A stretch of DNA of 64,000 nucleotides from positions 4,873,501 through 4,937,500 of the forward strand of contig CP077096.1 in the NCBI GenBank assembly GCA_014268975.2, read 5' to 3'. The notes beneath the pieces were generated by a model. That model did not search any database. It was not told where the DNA came from and saw only the letters and a list, made by a program, of their open reading frames with translations. The stretch's first letter is position 1, and every line of letters begins with the position of its first letter. The position numbers and the translations under genes are program-made. This document shows, one piece after another, positions 26,157 to 33,740 of the stretch. The DNA is from Pseudomonas wayambapalatensis (GTDB taxonomy: Bacteria; Pseudomonadota; Gammaproteobacteria; Pseudomonadales; Pseudomonadaceae).

Positions 26157-27119
26157 TCAGAACGAGGCGTTGGCCAGGCCGTCCAGGTAGCGCTCCACGT
26201 CCAGTGCCGCCATGCAGCCGGCACCGGCCGAGGTGATTGCCTGGCGGTAGACGTGGTCGGCCACGTCACCGGCAGCGAACACACCCTCGACGTTGGTGGC
26301 AGTGGCATTGCCTTCACGGCCACCGTTGACCACCAGGTAGCCGTCTTTCAAGGTCAGTTGGCCTTCGAACAGCGAGGTGTTAGGGGTGTGACCGATGGCG
26401 ATGAACACGCCGTCGACCTTGATTTCGTCGCTGCTGCCATCGTTGTTCTTCAGGCGCGCACCGGTCACACCCATGTTGTCACCCAGCACTTCGTCCAGGG
26501 TGGCGTTGAGCTTGAGCTCGATCTTGCCTTCGGCGACACGGGCATTGAGCTTGTCGATCAGGATCTTCTCGGCGCGGAAGGTATCGCGACGGTGCACCAG
26601 GGTCACCTTGCTGGCGATGTTGGCCAGGTACAGCGCCTCTTCCACGGCGGTGTTGCCACCACCGACCACGGCAACCGGCTTGTTGCGGTAGAAGAAACCG
26701 TCGCAGGTGGCGCAGGCCGACACGCCCTTGCCCATGAACGCTTCTTCCGACGGCAGGCCCAGGTAACGGGCGCTGGCACCGGTAGCGACGATCAGCGCAT
26801 CGCAGGTGTAGGTGCCGCTGTCGCCGGTCAGGGTGAACGGCTTGCTGGCCAGGTCGACGGCATTGATGTGGTCGAAGACGATCTCGGTCTCGAAGCGCTC
26901 GGCGTGTTCCTGCATGCGCTGCATCAGTGCCGGGCCGGTCAGGCCATGGGGGTCGCCCGGCCAGTTGTCGACTTCGGTAGTGGTGGTCAGCTGGCCGCCA
27001 GCCTGCATGCCGGTGATCAGCAGCGGCTTGAGGTTGGCACGGGCAGCGTAGACCGCAGCGCTGTAACCGGCAGGGCCGGAACCGAGAATGATGACCCGGG
27101 AATGACGAACTTCGGACAT
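26157..27119 (-). CDS. trxB: Thioredoxin reductase
   Basis: A 320-residue FAD flavoenzyme that reduces thioredoxin with NADPH. The FAD-binding motif is IILGSGPAGYSAAVYAARA, the redox-active disulfide is SACATCDGFF, the NADPH motif is VAVVGGGNTAVEEALYLAN, and the second FAD motif is GVFAAGDVADHVYRQAITSAG. Length equals E. coli TrxB. The frame is open far upstream to 27341, but ATG 27119 with AGGAG before it (CAGGAGCACGAC) is clearly the start. The RNA upstream carries a long structured segment with its own terminator (27187-27320), so expression may be controlled by attenuation. Confidence 0.97.
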   Translation of the reverse strand: MSEVRHSRVIILGSGPAGYSAAVYAARANLKPLLITGMQAGGQLTTTTEVDNWPGDPHGLTGPALMQRMQEHAERFETEIVFDHINAVDLASKPFTLTGDSGTYTCDALIVATGASARYLGLPSEEAFMGKGVSACATCDGFFYRNKPVAVVGGGNTAVEEALYLANIASKVTLVHRRDTFRAEKILIDKLNARVAEGKIELKLNATLDEVLGDNMGVTGARLKNNDGSSDEIKVDGVFIAIGHTPNTSLFEGQLTLKDGYLVVNGGREGNATATNVEGVFAAGDVADHVYRQAITSAGAGCMAALDVERYLDGLANASF

Positions 27120-27186
27120 GTCGTGCTCCTGTCGAGCCGGCCACATGAGGCCGACACCAGTGTGCCGGCGACGCCGGCTGGAAATG

Positions 27187-27320
27187 AAAAAGGACCTGCG
27201 CAGCACTTGGGGAAGGCTACAACGCACAGGTCCGAAAACCTGGGTGCCACCTCCCACTGAGGGCTCGCGGCGTTTCACGGCGTTCAGAAATTGAGCGCAC
27301 TGTAGCGAGGTGGCAAAGAT
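27187..27320 (-). ncRNA. Candidate structured leader or small RNA 5' of trxB
   Basis: Read on the minus strand, this stretch has: (a) TGCCACCTC at 27307-27315 pairing with GAGGTGGCA at 27245-27253 (9 bp); (b) GCTACAGTGCGC at 27295-27306 pairing with GTGCGTTGTAGC at 27216-27227 (12 bp with four G-U pairs), giving an a-b-a'-b' pseudoknot order; (c) a small hairpin CAGGT/ACCTG at 27227-27242; (d) an intrinsic terminator, GGACCTGTGCG at 27223-27233 with CGCAGGTCC at 27192-27200, and TTTTT at 27187-27191. Helices b, c and d share bases and exclude each other. GAGGTGGCACCCAGG superficially resembles the T-box core. A possible -10, TATAAG, is at 27347-27352. It ends about 68 bases before the trxB start. 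I do not recognise a known family. Confidence 0.5.
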
Positions 27321-27481
27321 TAAGGAAATATCCTTCGACAATCCACCTTATAGACAGGCTCTATCCAGGGACGAATCCGATCTGCGATTGTCCCTATGCT
27401 TTGTTACAGCCGGTGTCGCGCCTTTCGTCGGCGTCTCAAACTCGGTAATGTCAGCCCGTTTTCCTTCTGTGGAGCATCCCG

Positions 27482-28210
27482 ATGCAAGCCCCCGTCCTGT
27501 CCGGCCCCCAGTACCTGCGCGAGGGCCTGAAACTGGTCCTGAGCCCGAACCTGCGGTTGTTCGTGCTGTTGCCGCTGGCGGTCAACCTGCTGCTGTTCGG
27601 CGGCCTGATCTATTTTGCCGGCCACCAGTTCAGCCTGTGGGTCGATGCACTGATGCCGACCCTGCCCAGCTGGCTGAGTTTCCTCACCTACATCCTGTGG
27701 CCACTGTTCGTCGCCCTGGTGGTGCTGATGGTGTTCTTCACCTTCACCCTGTTCGCCAACATCATCGCTGCGCCGTTCAACGGTTTTCTCGCGGAGAAGG
27801 TCGAGGTGGTGGTACGCGGTGAAGACACCTTCCCGGCGTTCAGCTGGGGTGAACTGGCGGCGATGGTGCCGCGCACCTTCAGCCGCGAGATGCGCAAGCT
27901 CGGCTACTTCCTGCCGCGCGCCATCGGCCTGTTCATCCTGTCGTTCATCCCGGTGGTGAACGTGGTGGCCGCGCCGCTGTGGCTGGTGTTCGGCATCTGG
28001 ATGATGGCCATCCAGTACATCGACTACCCGGCGGACAACAACAAGATGAGCTGGCAGGACATGCTCGCCTGGTTGCGCAGCAAGCGCTGGCAGTCGATGG
28101 GGTTTGGTGGCATCACCTACCTGGCGTTGATGATTCCGGGGGTGAACGTGCTGATGATGCCGGCGGCGGTGGCGGGGGCGACGTTGTTCTGGGTGCGGGA
28201 GCGCAACTGA
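27482..28210 (+). CDS. cysZ: CysZ sulfate uptake protein
   Basis: A 242-residue inner-membrane protein of the CysZ/EI24 family that mediates high-affinity sulfate entry for cysteine synthesis. The opening GPQYLREGLKLVLSPNLRLFVLLPLAVNLLLF (seen in pieces), the segment NIIAAPFNGFLAEKVE and a later LFILSFIPVVNVVAAPLWLVFG with AIQYIDYPADN are typical. Four membrane helices are visible. It is divergent from trxB; the 362-base gap holds the structured trxB leader and both promoters. Both genes belong to sulfur/thiol metabolism, which makes shared regulation plausible. Confidence 0.94.
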   Translation: MQAPVLSGPQYLREGLKLVLSPNLRLFVLLPLAVNLLLFGGLIYFAGHQFSLWVDALMPTLPSWLSFLTYILWPLFVALVVLMVFFTFTLFANIIAAPFNGFLAEKVEVVVRGEDTFPAFSWGELAAMVPRTFSREMRKLGYFLPRAIGLFILSFIPVVNVVAAPLWLVFGIWMMAIQYIDYPADNNKMSWQDMLAWLRSKRWQSMGFGGITYLALMIPGVNVLMMPAAVAGATLFWVRERN

Positions 28211-28270
28211 GGCGTCCGGCTCTTGTGCCGAAACTCACACCCCCGTTGGATGGCACGGGCTACGCCCGTG

Positions 28271-28295
28271 TTCGCGGGCAAGCCCGCTCCTACAG
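28271..28295. repeat. Single REP element
   Basis: TTCGCGGGCAAGCCCGCTCC followed by TACAG, one copy of the same REP as at 6526 and 52360. It stands in the gap between cysZ and the convergent PAS-MCP gene; no second arm is found nearby. Confidence 0.85.
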
Positions 28296-28355
28296 AGGGA
28301 TTGGGCTGGTCTTTAGTTTCGCCTACCGCCTTCAGCAGCGGGCACCGCCCGGCAG

Positions 28356-29672
28356 TCAGTGACTCAACTGGCTGGAGAACTGCCCCACCGCATTGACCAC
28401 CTTCTTCGCCCCGTCCTGGATCTCGACGATCACGCTGCCGGTTTCCCCGGCCAGCGTCAGGCCCTGCTCGGCCTGGCGCTTGCTGGTGTCGATGATGTCC
28501 ACCGCCGCCTGGGCCAGTTGCTCGTTCTGCTGCACCACCCGGGCAATCTCCTCGGTGGCGCTGCTGGTACGCGAGGCAAGCTGGCGCACTTCGTCGGCAA
28601 CCACTGCGAAGCCCCTGCCCTGCTCACCGGCACGGGCGGCTTCGATGGCGGCATTGAGCGCCAGCAGGTTGGTCTGCCCGGCAATGTCGCTGATGGTCTT
28701 GATGATCGAGCCGATCACCTTGGACTGCTTGTCCAGCGCCTGGATGCCCTCGGCCGCCTCCTGCATCGAGCTTTCCAGGCCACGCATCACCTCGACCGTC
28801 TGGGTGACCACGCCGGTGGCCTTGCGGGCGCTGGCGTCGGTGTCCTGCGAGGTGCTGTAGGCGATATCGGCGGCCTGGGCCACGGCGATTTCCTGGTTGA
28901 CCTGGTCGGTGATCACAGTGGCGAACTTCACCACTTTGTAGAGCACGTCATGGGCATCGATGATCGGGTTGTACGAAGCCTCCAGCCAGACGACTCGACC
29001 ATGGGCGTCGATGCGCTTGAAACGCTCGGCCACGTATTCGCCCCGGCGCAACTTGTCCCAGAACTGCTGGTAACCCGCCGAGCTGACTTCCTCGGGTTCG
29101 CAGAACATGCGGTGATGCTTGCCGCGCACCTGCTCCAGGCTGTAGCCCATGGTCTGCAGGAAACGGTCGTTGGCGGTCAGCACCTGGCCGTCGAGGTTGA
29201 ACTCGATCACCGCGGTTGAGCGCATCAGTGCCTTGATCAGGCTTTCATGCTCGCGCGAAGTCTCGATGGTGCGGGTCAGGTCGCTCGAATGCAGGGTGAA
29301 GTACTTGATCCGCCCGTCGATACCTTTGACCGGTTGCAGGATCGAGCGCAGCCAGGCTTCTTCGCCATTGCCACGCAGCAGGCGGAACGCGCCGTTGAGG
29401 TGCTCGCCGCGGGTGATTGCGGCCTTCATGCGCTGGTAGAAATCCAGCTTCTTCACGTGCTCCGGGACGATCTCTTCGATGTTGCGGCCGATCAGACGAT
29501 CGCTGCTGTAGAGCATCTCTTTTTCGAAGTTGCCGTTGGCGACTTCGATCCGTCCCTGAGGGTCGAGCTGCAAGACCAGCATCTCGCTGTCGAGGCTGTT
29601 CTTCACCTGCTCGATGGATTGCAGCTCCTCGCGCAGTTGCTGGATTTCTTTTTTCAGTTTGCTGTTGAACAT
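28356..29672 (-). CDS. Cytoplasmic PAS-PAS chemoreceptor (BdlA-like)
   Basis: A 438-residue soluble signalling protein: an N-terminal coiled coil (KKEIQQLREELQSIEQVKNS), PAS 1 (about 25-140), PAS 2 (about 145-265, with VIEFNLDGQVLTANDRFLQTMGYSLEQVRGKHH in pieces and a PAC segment), and an MCP signalling domain whose tip is ISDIAGQTNLLALNAAIEA, then RGFAVVADEVRQLASRTSSATEEI. There is no membrane helix and no CheR pentapeptide. The layout and length match P. aeruginosa BdlA, which links redox or nutrient sensing to biofilm dispersal; orthology is inferred. GGGAG before ATG 29672 fixes the start in place of the upstream 29717. Confidence 0.85.
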   Translation of the reverse strand: MFNSKLKKEIQQLREELQSIEQVKNSLDSEMLVLQLDPQGRIEVANGNFEKEMLYSSDRLIGRNIEEIVPEHVKKLDFYQRMKAAITRGEHLNGAFRLLRGNGEEAWLRSILQPVKGIDGRIKYFTLHSSDLTRTIETSREHESLIKALMRSTAVIEFNLDGQVLTANDRFLQTMGYSLEQVRGKHHRMFCEPEEVSSAGYQQFWDKLRRGEYVAERFKRIDAHGRVVWLEASYNPIIDAHDVLYKVVKFATVITDQVNQEIAVAQAADIAYSTSQDTDASARKATGVVTQTVEVMRGLESSMQEAAEGIQALDKQSKVIGSIIKTISDIAGQTNLLALNAAIEAARAGEQGRGFAVVADEVRQLASRTSSATEEIARVVQQNEQLAQAAVDIIDTSKRQAEQGLTLAGETGSVIVEIQDGAKKVVNAVGQFSSQLSH

Positions 29673-29852
29673 CACCGCTCTCCCGGAGCGCAATCCATCC
29701 ATCGAATGCATCTTCATCGGCTGCGGGCAGGAGGTTCTTGAGTGCCCGGCAAGGAAATATTCCAGGGGCCGGAAAAACCTGGAAAACAGGCGTCACCGGG
29801 GGATCATCTGGATGTCACATAACGGCAACCCAGCAGGGGGAAACTTTTTGAT

Positions 29853-31067
29853 ATGAATACACCGCCCCTACGCATCACCCTGGTCAGCGAAACCTTCCCG
29901 CCCGAGATCAACGGTGTGGCCAATACCCTTGGTCGCCTCAGCGAAGGGCTACGCCTGCGCGGCCACCAAGTGGAAGTGGTGCGCCCGCGCCAAGCCGGTG
30001 ATGCGCCGGGCAACGCCGACGACACGCTACTGCTGTGCCGTGGCTGGCCACTGCCGGGATACCCGGGGTTGCAGTGGGGCGAGGTGTCGATGCACAAGCT
30101 GTGGCGACGCTGGCGTCGGTTGCGCCCGGATGTGCTGTACATCGCCACCGAAGGCCCGCTCGGGCTCAGCGCCCTGCGCGCCGCACGGCGCCTGGGGATT
30201 GCCGTGGTCAGTGGTTTTCACACCAATTTCCCGCAGTATTCCGGCCAGTACGGCCTGGGTCTGCTGGCACGCCTGCTCACCCACTACCTGCGCTGGTTCC
30301 ACCGCCGCACCGCGACCACCCTGGTCCCCAGCGCCAGCCAGCGCCTGGAACTGGAGCGCCGTGGCTTCGAACGCCTGGCACTGATGGCGCGTGGCGTCGA
30401 TGCGCAACTGTTCAACCCGGCACGGCGCAGCCAGGCGCTGCGTGAGCAGTGGGGCCTTGGCCCGGATGACGTCGCGGTGCTGCACGTCGGCCGCCTGGCG
30501 GCGGAGAAGAACCTCGCACTGCTGCTGCCTTGCATGCAGGGGCTGCAAAAGAGTTATCCACAGCGACGCCTGCGCCTGATCGTGGTCGGCGACGGGCCAC
30601 TGCGGGCGCAGATGCAGCAGCAGTTCCCCGATGCAGTGTTTTGTGGCGTGCAACGCGGCGAAACACTGGCCGAACATTACGCCAGCGGCGACCTGTTCCT
30701 GTTCCCCAGCCTCACCGAAACCTTCGGCAACGTGGTGCTCGAAGCACTGGCCTCGGGCCTTGCGGTAGTGGCGTACGACGAGGCCGCCGCAGCCCAGCAT
30801 ATTCGCCACGGACACAGCGGCGCGCTGGCCATGCCGGGGGATCAGCCAGCATTCATCGACGCCGCATGCTGGCTGCTAGAGGACGCCGAGACCCTGCGCA
30901 GGGTGCGTCTCAATGCCCGCCAGCACGCCAGTCGCCAGGGCTGGCAGGCGATCGTCGAAGAGTTCGAGGGGCACTTGTACAGCGCCTGTCGGCAGACCGC
31001 CGCCCAGGGTGAGCGCGCGGCCACGCCACTGACGATCAAGTCAGGCTCGACAGCGCCTCGCGGCTGA
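29853..31067 (+). CDS. GT4-family glycosyltransferase (alpha-mannosyltransferase-like)
   Basis: A 404-residue GT-B fold enzyme. The N-terminal domain begins ITLVSETFPPEINGVANTLGRLSEGLRLRGH (pieces), typical of sugar-nucleotide dependent mannosyl or glucosyl transferases acting on lipids. The donor site is shown by LHVGRLAAEKNL and VVGDGPLR, and the retaining E-x7-E motif is SLTETFGNVVLEALASG. The acceptor is not predictable. No membrane helix is present. It is divergent from the BdlA-like gene (180-base gap) and overlaps the convergent flavin oxidoreductase by 32 bases at the 3' end. Confidence 0.88.
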   Translation: MNTPPLRITLVSETFPPEINGVANTLGRLSEGLRLRGHQVEVVRPRQAGDAPGNADDTLLLCRGWPLPGYPGLQWGEVSMHKLWRRWRRLRPDVLYIATEGPLGLSALRAARRLGIAVVSGFHTNFPQYSGQYGLGLLARLLTHYLRWFHRRTATTLVPSASQRLELERRGFERLALMARGVDAQLFNPARRSQALREQWGLGPDDVAVLHVGRLAAEKNLALLLPCMQGLQKSYPQRRLRLIVVGDGPLRAQMQQQFPDAVFCGVQRGETLAEHYASGDLFLFPSLTETFGNVVLEALASGLAVVAYDEAAAAQHIRHGHSGALAMPGDQPAFIDAACWLLEDAETLRRVRLNARQHASRQGWQAIVEEFEGHLYSACRQTAAQGERAATPLTIKSGSTAPRG

Positions 31068-32139
31068 ACGGCAGAATCTCGTCCTCACGGCCCTCGCGGA
31101 CTTTCTGCGCCCACTGGGCATCCACCAGCAGCGCACGGCCGACCGCGACCAGGTCGAACTCCTCATCGCCCAGGCGCTGCAGCAGGCCTTCCAGGCTGGC
31201 TGGCTTGGCCACCTTGTCAGTGTCGACCATGAACTGCAGGAACTCGCCATCCAGACCGACGCTGCCAACGGTGATGCTCGGCTTGCCGGTGAGCTTGCGG
31301 GTCCAACCGGCCAGGTTCAGTGGCGAGCCGTCGAACTCCGGCTCCCAGAAACGGCGGGTGGAGCAGTGGAAGATATCCACACCGGCATCGGCCAGCGGCT
31401 TAAGGAAGGCTGCCAATGCCTCGGGCGTTTCGACCAGACGCGCGCTGTAGTCCTGCTGTTTCCATTGGGAGAACCGGAAGATGATCGGGAAACCAGGCCC
31501 CACCGCAGCACGCACAGCCTGGACCAGTTCGATGGCGAAGCGCGAGCGTTGCGCCAGATCGCCGCCGTATTCGTCACTGCGCTGGTTGCTGGTGGCCCAG
31601 AAAAACTGGTCGATCAGGTAGCCGTGCGCGCCGTGGATCTCGACGCCATCCATACCGATGGCCTTGGCATCGCGGGCCGCTTGTGCAAAGGCGGCGATGA
31701 CCTCACGGATGTCATCGTGGGTCATTTCATGAACCACCACCTGGCCATCCTTGCTTTTACCGCTCGGGCCATAGCCCGGCACGCTGGCGTCCGGTTCGGT
31801 GCCCAGGCGGCGAACGCTGCCCACATGCCACAGCTGCGGAACGATGCGCCCGCCTTCGGCGTGCACGGCATCGACCACCTTCTTCCAGCCAGCCAGGGCG
31901 TCTTCGCCATGGAAGCGCGGCACATTCGGATAACCGTTGGCAGCCTTGTGATCGACCGTGGTGCCCTCGGTGATGACCAGGCCCACACCAGCCGCAGCGC
32001 GGCGCCGGTAGTACTCGATGACGCCGTCGTGCGGTACGCCGCCAGGGCAGAAAGTACGGGTCATCGGCGCCATGACCACGCGGGTCGGCAACTCGAGGGA
32101 GCCCAGGGTGAACGGCTGGAACAGTGGGTTGCTGGACAT
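31036..32139 (-). CDS. NADH:flavin oxidoreductase / Old Yellow Enzyme family
   Basis: A 367-residue FMN enzyme with a TIM-barrel fold. Opening segment FQPFTLGSLELPTRVVMAPMTR, then the substrate and FMN residues in GRIVPQLWHVG, MDGVEIHGAHGYLIDQFFW and SNQRSDEYGGDLAQRSRF. Family members reduce activated double bonds, nitro groups or enones with NAD(P)H. The segment VAVGRALLVDAQWAQKVREG near the C-terminus closes the phosphate site. GGGAG 6 bases before ATG 32139 fixes the start; a frame back to 32361 is not used. It overlaps the glycosyltransferase gene tail to tail. Confidence 0.92.
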   Translation of the reverse strand: MSSNPLFQPFTLGSLELPTRVVMAPMTRTFCPGGVPHDGVIEYYRRRAAAGVGLVITEGTTVDHKAANGYPNVPRFHGEDALAGWKKVVDAVHAEGGRIVPQLWHVGSVRRLGTEPDASVPGYGPSGKSKDGQVVVHEMTHDDIREVIAAFAQAARDAKAIGMDGVEIHGAHGYLIDQFFWATSNQRSDEYGGDLAQRSRFAIELVQAVRAAVGPGFPIIFRFSQWKQQDYSARLVETPEALAAFLKPLADAGVDIFHCSTRRFWEPEFDGSPLNLAGWTRKLTGKPSITVGSVGLDGEFLQFMVDTDKVAKPASLEGLLQRLGDEEFDLVAVGRALLVDAQWAQKVREGREDEILPFSREALSSLT

Positions 32140-32268
32140 GCGGCGCTCCCGATGAGGGTAAGGAAATGCGCCTGAGCTTAGAGCCAGCCGAGTGGCGGGC
32201 ACAGCATTATTGATTTGGGTGATTGAGCACGATATGGCGCAGCTTGCTCCTGCACCTGTGGCAAAACT

Positions 32269-32287
32269 GAGCGGCGGTTCGCCGCTC
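32269..32287 (-). terminator. Terminator after the glutathione peroxidase gene
   Basis: On the minus strand GAGCGGCG-aac-CGCCGCTC, an 8-base perfect stem, is followed by AGTTTTGCC. It starts 9 bases past the stop of the peroxidase gene. Confidence 0.75.
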
Positions 32288-32296
32288 CAGCATGCA

Positions 32297-32779
32297 TCAG
32301 GCCAGTGCCTTCTCGACCGCCTGAACCACCGTCGGATCGTCCGGCGCAGTGCGGGGCGCAAACCTCGCCAGGACGCGGCCGTCCTTGCCCACCAGGAACT
32401 TCTCGAAATTCCAGGTGATATCGCCGGGAAACTCCGCGCCCTCGCCTGCCAGCAGGCGGTACAGCGAATGACGCTCAGGCCCGTTGACCTCGAGCTTGGC
32501 GCTCAAGGGGAAGCTGACGCCATAGTTCAGGCTGCAGAACTTCTGGATCTCGTCTTCGCTCCCTGGCTCCTGGCCGGCGAACTGATTGCACGGCAGGCCG
32601 AGCACACTGAAGCCCTGGCCCTTGAACTGCTGGTGCAGCTTCTCCAGCGACGCGTACTGAGGCGTCAGGCCGCACTTGGAGGCGACATTGACCACCAGCA
32701 GCACCTTACCCTTGAACGGTGCCAGGGGCAGGTCCTGGCCGTTCAGCGCCTTGAGCGTCAGATCGTGAAATGCACTCAT
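32297..32779 (-). CDS. Glutathione peroxidase (cysteine type)
   Basis: A 160-residue thiol peroxidase that reduces hydrogen peroxide and organic hydroperoxides; bacterial members often use thioredoxin as donor. The active tetrad is present: Cys in NVASKCGLTPQY, Gln in GLPCNQFAGQEPG, Trp and Asn in TWNFEKFLVG. The catalytic residue is Cys, not selenocysteine. GAGGGG before ATG 32779 gives the start, and the longer frame to 32830 is rejected. Single gene between an OYE-type oxidoreductase and slyD, all on the minus strand; the three look like separate units. Confidence 0.94.
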   Translation of the reverse strand: MSAFHDLTLKALNGQDLPLAPFKGKVLLVVNVASKCGLTPQYASLEKLHQQFKGQGFSVLGLPCNQFAGQEPGSEDEIQKFCSLNYGVSFPLSAKLEVNGPERHSLYRLLAGEGAEFPGDITWNFEKFLVGKDGRVLARFAPRTAPDDPTVVQAVEKALA

Positions 32780-32922
32780 CTTGATTCCCCTCTCAGGTTG
32801 CCGGTTGCCGCTGGGGCGAATTGCGCCCACTAAAAAGGCGCGCGATCAAGCCGTGTACCCGCCCGCAGAGGGTAGGTCGGCTTGCTCGAGCGCCTGACGA
32901 CTCTCAGAGCTTAGCTGAGAAA

Positions 32923-33408
32923 TCAGTGGTGATGGCCACCTTCACCGTGGATGTGACGGTGAGCGATTTCTTCTTCGCTGGCGTCACGCACGTTGACCAC
33001 CTTGACCTGGAAGTTCAGGCGCTGACCTGCCAGAGGATGGTTGCCGTCGACGGTCACGTCGTCGCCGTCGATGTCGCGGATGGTGACGATCTGCATCTGG
33101 CCGTCCGGCGCCGAAGCGTGGAACTGCATGCCGACTTCCAGTTGGTCGACACCTTCGAACATGCTGCGGTTCAGGGTGCTGACCAGCTCGGCCAGGTACT
33201 CGCCGTAGGCGTCTTCCGGCTCGATGGCAACGGTCAGTTCGTCGCCGGCCTGCTTGCCTTCCAGGGCTTTCTCCAGACCCGGGATGATGTTGGCGGCACC
33301 GTGCAGGTAAACCAGTGGCGCGCCACCGGCGGAGCTGTCGATGGTCTCCCCGGCGTCGTTGGTCAGGGTATAGTCGATGGAGACTGCCTTGTTGGCGGCG
33401 ATCAGCAT
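32923..33408 (-). CDS. slyD: SlyD-type FKBP peptidyl-prolyl cis-trans isomerase
   Basis: A 161-residue folding helper. FKBP core segments (VSIDYTLTNDAGETIDSS, GAANIIPGLEKALEGKQAGDE) surround the inserted chaperone flap (about 70-125, EDAYGEYLAELVSTLNRSMF onward). The C-terminus is His-rich (HRHIHGEGGHHH), a metal-binding tail shorter than in E. coli SlyD. In other bacteria SlyD aids folding and nickel delivery. The start at 33408 overlaps, head to head, the start of the divergent DUF3565 gene, so both promoters must lie within coding sequence or the overlap start is not used. Confidence 0.93.
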   Translation of the reverse strand: MLIAANKAVSIDYTLTNDAGETIDSSAGGAPLVYLHGAANIIPGLEKALEGKQAGDELTVAIEPEDAYGEYLAELVSTLNRSMFEGVDQLEVGMQFHASAPDGQMQIVTIRDIDGDDVTVDGNHPLAGQRLNFQVKVVNVRDASEEEIAHRHIHGEGGHHH

Positions 33409-33709
33409 GGGGCAAGACCTTTTGCAAAAGAATGTAGAGCGCACAAGTGTAACCAAGGCCTCGCCCGATTGCGAACGCGCGGCGGGTGGCGAACGGCCCA
33501 TCAGTCGGATCATCGGCTTTCACCAGGACGAGGAAGGCCAATGGGTGGTCGAGCTGTCCTGCGGCCATACCCAGCACCTGCGCCACCAGCCGCCGTGGCA
33601 GGCACGCCCCTGGGTGCTCGATGCGCACGAGCGCACCCGGCGCATCGGCCAGGCTTTTGCCTGCGGCTGGTGCGCGCAGGGGGCCGATAGCGCTACCCTT
33701 GGCCGTTGA
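33407..33709 (+). CDS. DUF3565 small protein, possible zinc binder
   Basis: A protein of up to 100 residues. The conserved part is RIIGFHQDEEGQWVVELSCGHTQHLRHQPPWQARPWV (in pieces), ending FACGWCAQG. Cys-Gly-His-x-x-His and Cys-x-x-Cys are spaced as in a small zinc-bound domain. This is the DUF3565 family of proteobacteria; no function is known to me. The first about 35 residues before PISRIIGF do not look conserved, so translation may start later (a TTG at 33422 is in frame), and ATG 33407 is a provisional choice. It ends 31 bases before the pta ATG and may be co-transcribed with it. Confidence 0.75.
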   Translation: MGQDLLQKNVERTSVTKASPDCERAAGGERPISRIIGFHQDEEGQWVVELSCGHTQHLRHQPPWQARPWVLDAHERTRRIGQAFACGWCAQGADSATLGR

Positions 33710-33740
33710 TCCCTTGCACCGCTTATTCCGAGAAGCACGC

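Noticed and set aside
27187..27320. A canonical T-box riboswitch at the trxB leader
   Set aside because: The GGTGGCACCC core is only a partial match, the element is shorter than usual T-boxes, no specifier stem-loop is identifiable, and T-boxes are rare in this lineage.
27120..27341. N-terminal extension of trxB to 27341
   Set aside because: The added 74 residues have no family match and cover the structured RNA; ATG 27119 has a good ribosome site and gives normal TrxB length.
32903..32921. Terminator after slyD
   Set aside because: TCTCAG/CTGAGA makes only a six-base stem with a seven-base loop and no T tract; too weak to list.
33486..33740. N-terminal extension of pta
   Set aside because: It is an alternative frame over the DUF3565 gene; family length starts at 33741.
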